A stretch of DNA of 64,000 nt, from the NCBI GenBank assembly GCA_022266195.1, contig WHVY01000001.1, positions 1,922,001 to 1,986,000 on the forward strand, read 5' to 3'. Within the stretch, counting starts at the first letter, position 1. The number at the start of each line of letters is the position of its first letter. Under the pieces are notes generated by a model. The model had not been told where the DNA came from and did no database searches. It worked only from the letters and a program-made list of their open reading frames with translations. The DNA is from Tetranychus cinnabarinus (Eukaryota; Arthropoda; Arachnida; Trombidiformes; Tetranychidae). Of this stretch, positions 60,931 through 64,000 are shown in pieces. The position numbers and the translations under genes are program-made.

Positions 60931-62819
60931 CCTGGTTCAATCGAAGCTGATTGTTGACCACTAGTAATACTGAAATTTAGATTGTTGATGAACAAAAAAA
61001 ACAGAACAAAAACAATCACAATTAATATAAAAAATTAAGTATAATCACTGGCGCTCAACCGGTGAGCAAATTAAATAACACATTTTCTGACTTTCTCTCA
61101 TTTAAAGTGACGTGCATTTCAATTTCTCGATACATCGATGTTCAACTATCGAAAAATTTAGTTTACCAATTTTGAGTTAAAATTTTTGACATTTATAAAT
61201 AATAAAAAATTAAGCCTTCTATTAATAATTGTGGGATGAATTTTATTCATTAATTGATTAACTTGTTTTCGATATTCGAAAATAAAAAATCAACTTGACT
61301 AAAGCACGCATTAAAAATTATCTACACTCTTTTCAATATTGAATAATAATCACTAAAATTTTGTTACCTTTAAGATTAACGAATAAATTTTGGATTTTAA
61401 AATTAACTTAAAATGACTTGATTTTGATTTGATCAATTAAATAGAAATTTAATGTAAAATTTAATTTTACCGGCACCAAAGAGTTAGATTAAGGCCTAAC
61501 TCTTTGATCAGAACAAATCTTACAACACATGATCAAGTTAACACTTTCATTGTAATCTTTGAATATCAGTTACTGCGTAGCAAGTCATCTGACTTAAAAT
61601 TGGAGCCAAAAAAATTTAATCTCCTTTATTTTTGAGATTTATTTTTAAAAAGAACGATGAATTCCTCCTTAAGTGTTAAGCATTTTGTTGTTTAAGTTAA
61701 GTTTATTACTCAGTTTACATTATAAGTCGTTAAAGCAAATTTCGTTCAATACTGATGTCCACTGTACTTTGTTTTGTTTGTTCCTAAAAGAACCAAAGGA
61801 ACTCAAGCTTAGCTTCAAAGGTAAGTTTAGTAACCTATTAAATTTAAGAAAATCTAACGACTGTAAACCATTTTTTTTCTTACTCATTTAAAGCAGGAAA
61901 AAAATGAAGTTGAATGAGCTTAAATGATCTGTGGGAATAAATGGAGCATCGCGCATTCGATGAGTATAACCCAGAAAAAGGTGAAAGCTTGAATTGCTCG
62001 ACTCAAATCTGTTACTTTTCTTAAGATTATTGTGTCATTGGTCGTTTGGTTCAAACAAATTGGTATCGAGTATGATCGAAAGCTCAGTATCGATACTCAA
62101 AAAAGTATCTGTAAAATAGCAGTTAAACGCAGTTAATTTTTGGACTTATCTAATCTACTTGGTCTTGACTATCCTTATAAACCATCAAAGATCAAGTTCC
62201 AGTTTGAAACTTACAGCAGACGATTAATTAACAGTTTGAGCTTTGTCAGGCGCCAAGTGACTTTCATTTATAAAATAACTGGACTTTATAGCGATTATTA
62301 CCGGTAAGTTTTATACTTTGTCCAAAACTTATTATACCTTTAATAGCTAGTTAACAATAATAGATTGAAGAGTTTGAACGCTCAATGTTCCTTAGCTTAT
62401 TGAAAAAAAGCCTTTCTAAGCCTCTTGACCAATTTTCATTTTCTCTTAAGATTACTTTTACTTCGTTATCCGTTAAATCCATTATTTGAAATAATTGTTT
62501 CCAATACTTATTCCTGATTTTTCAAACAGTCAGTTATTATTTAATCATTTATTTACCTTGATAAGTGCATTAAAATATTAACTTTTAGTTTACTCCTACG
62601 CCACTTGTGAGTTATCTCAAGTCACTTCTGGTCAAACTTGATTGGCTGTTATGCAATTCTAAGCGAATATTTCATCATCTATTGGTTCAAATTTTTCTAG
62701 TGAATTCTTTTTGGCTTTGGCTTGTGAACTGTGCTCATCACCTTAACATATTTCCCTCTTTAAGGAAACGAAAATATAACTTTGTGCTTTTTTTATCTTA
62801 TTTTCAAGCTTAATTTGCG
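60931..62819. other. Divergent intergenic region between STT3A and the dehydrogenase
   Basis: Promoter regions of two divergent genes. A perfect 11 bp inverted repeat (caaagagttag at 61477-61487, ctaactctttg at 61496-61506) is present. Frames at 61673-61891 and 62607-62813 are unsupported. An acceptor-like pyrimidine tract ending ttttcaag at 62811 precedes the next start codon by about nine bases, so a 5' UTR intron is likely here. Confidence 0.45.
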
Positions 62820-63797
62820 ATGTTTGATTTGGCCCCCATTCCTCTCACCAACATTTCACCTGCTTTTAAGCTTTTACCCGAAAGGGGTAAAGTGAATCGT
62901 TTGGCAAGTGATGTTAGCGCCGTTGGTAAAACAATCATAATAACTGGATGTAACAGAGGAATTGGTCGTTCAACAGTTCTTGGTCTTGCTCAAAGAGGAG
63001 CCTCAGTAATCATGGCATGTCGTAACACCAAAGATACTTCGAAGGTTGCTGATGAAATCAAAAGCGAAACTGGAAATGAAAATATCACCGTAATTGAGCT
63101 TAATCTTGCATCATTCACTTCAATCAAACAGGCTGTTCAAGAAATCAATACCAGATACGAGAAAATAGATGTTCTCATTAATAATGCTGGTCTATGTGGA
63201 TCAGAAGATAGAAAGATGACTGACGATGGAAACGAATTACATTTTCAAACAAACCATTTAGGGCCCTTTCTTTTGACCTTATTATTGTTACCCAAACTAA
63301 AAGCCAGTTCGCCTTCAAGAATTGTCAATGTTTCATCGGATTGTCATCGATTAAATTCATCAATTGACCTGGATGATGTCAACTTTTCAAATAAGTATTC
63401 TCCTTACACAAGCTACTGCGTCACCAAATTGGAGAATATCTTATTCACAAATTATTTAGCCGCTCAACTTAAAGACTCTGGGGTGACCGTAAATTGTCTC
63501 AACCCAGGACCTACTGAGACTCTACTACTTAACAATCCGATCTTTTCTGACTTCTTTTATCAATGGGTAGGCCCATTGAAACGATTATTTTTGAAATCAG
63601 AAGAAGAAGGAGCTCAAACATCAATATATTGTGCTTTGGAACCATCTATAAGTAATATCACCGGCAGATACTTCGACAATTGCAGAGAACGAGAAGTTTC
63701 TGACTTGGCTACGAACCCTGAATTAGCCAAGAAGCTTTGGGATAAATCAATGGCAATGACAGCAAAATATTTGAATGCCGCTGAAGTTAATTTGTGA
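62820..63797 (+). CDS. Short-chain dehydrogenase/reductase, retinol-dehydrogenase-like, 325 aa
   Basis: A classical SDR enzyme, resembling the RDH11-14/WWOX-like branch that reduces or oxidises retinoids, steroids or other lipophilic carbonyls with NADP(H). Motifs are the cofactor loop TGCNRGIG (42-49), MACRN (65-69; Arg here favours NADP), NNAG (121-124), the active-site Asn in QTNHLG (145), Ser in VSSDCH (172-173), the catalytic pair Y199-x3-K203 in SYCVTK, and NPGPTET (228-234). Residues 1-35 precede the fold and carry no hydrophobic anchor, unlike membrane-bound RDHs. The coding region is a single exon with stop TGA/TGAATT context at 63795-63797. Substrate cannot be predicted. The start is the first ATG after a probable splice acceptor. 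Confidence 0.9.
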   Translation: MFDLAPIPLTNISPAFKLLPERGKVNRLASDVSAVGKTIIITGCNRGIGRSTVLGLAQRGASVIMACRNTKDTSKVADEIKSETGNENITVIELNLASFTSIKQAVQEINTRYEKIDVLINNAGLCGSEDRKMTDDGNELHFQTNHLGPFLLTLLLLPKLKASSPSRIVNVSSDCHRLNSSIDLDDVNFSNKYSPYTSYCVTKLENILFTNYLAAQLKDSGVTVNCLNPGPTETLLLNNPIFSDFFYQWVGPLKRLFLKSEEEGAQTSIYCALEPSISNITGRYFDNCREREVSDLATNPELAKKLWDKSMAMTAKYLNAAEVNL

Positions 63798-63868
63798 ATT
63801 AATTTAATGTTTAATGCAACAAGCTGAGCCCGATCATGGCTGATCGTAAATTTCTTTTCACTGAATAC

Positions 63869-63874
63869 AATAAA
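63869..63874 (+). terminator. Candidate poly(A) signal of the SDR gene
   Basis: AATAAA lies 72 bases past the stop codon, a normal distance for a short 3' UTR. Confidence 0.5.
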
Positions 63875-64000
63875 CCCAATCCACATTTGAAGACCAAAAA
63901 ATTTTGCCCCCAAAGTCAATGGTAAAAGATACGGATTCTGCATTTTTCCCCTACCCTGTTTAAACGCTAATTTTTCAGGGACCTAAATTCCGATGAAGTT

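Noticed and set aside
62607..62813. 68-codon frame just upstream of the SDR gene
   Set aside because: No ATG at its start and no match to SDR N-terminal anchors. It ends at a probable splice acceptor and is better explained as a 5' UTR intron.
1..64000. CRISPR arrays, bacterial operons, viral or phage genes
   Set aside because: None seen. Spliced genes, a Pol III tRNA and AT-rich long introns show a eukaryotic nuclear region; simple repeats here are microsatellites without spacer structure.

Overview
This is a eukaryotic nuclear window, AT-rich, with spliced protein genes and GT-AG introns. It is almost certainly from a protostome animal and most likely an arthropod. The evidence is a full-length Ir25a-type ionotropic receptor (a protostome chemosensory co-receptor), a Friend-of-GATA/u-shaped zinc-finger gene, Cdc42, MED4 and STT3A. 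Most introns are very short (60-130 bp), intergenic DNA is rich in TCA/GAT triplets, and one developmental gene carries a 20 kb intron. A compact chelicerate (mite-like) genome would fit, but the species cannot be fixed from the sequence alone.

Layout from left to right: (1) 1-6.2 kb is gene-poor and holds one small inverted-repeat element (4.84-5.35 kb). (2) A 420-residue Ser/Arg-rich orphan protein on + (6.2-7.5 kb). (3) Mediator subunit MED4 on - (9.5-10.4 kb). (4) A two-exon gene for a predicted secreted or membrane-anchored protein of unknown family on + (12.5-13.5 kb). It converges tail to tail on Cdc42 on - (13.57-14.46 kb), with only 26 bp between the stop codons. (5) A tRNA-Gly(GCC) on - (16.6 kb). 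(6) A 2.6 kb foldback repeat with roughly 390 bp inverted ends and internally inverted 330 bp units (17.4-19.9 kb), next to a solitary older unit. (7) Two ionotropic receptors in tandem on -: a divergent single-exon IR (20.2-21.5 kb) downstream of a nine-exon Ir25a (22.1-25.6 kb). (8) The FOG/u-shaped gene on +. A 13-codon first exon with an N-terminal RQKQ-x2-P motif lies at 27.35 kb, then a 20.4 kb intron, then two large exons (47.75-52.3 kb). A decayed copy of its first exon lies 972 bp upstream. (9) A 6 kb quiet interval. (10) STT3A, the catalytic oligosaccharyltransferase subunit, six exons on - (58.3-60.9 kb). (11) A retinol-dehydrogenase-like short-chain dehydrogenase on + (62.8-63.8 kb).

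The genes do not form a pathway. The only functionally linked neighbours are the two IRs: Ir25a is normally an obligate co-receptor and the adjacent divergent IR is a plausible tuning partner. Exon models were derived by hand from splice consensus, reading-phase continuity and alignment to remembered family sequences. For Ir25a, STT3A, MED4 and Cdc42 all phases close and total lengths match the families (940, 733, 252 and 191 residues). The least certain points are the FOG first-exon linkage, the orphan protein's 5' end and the identity of the secreted protein.
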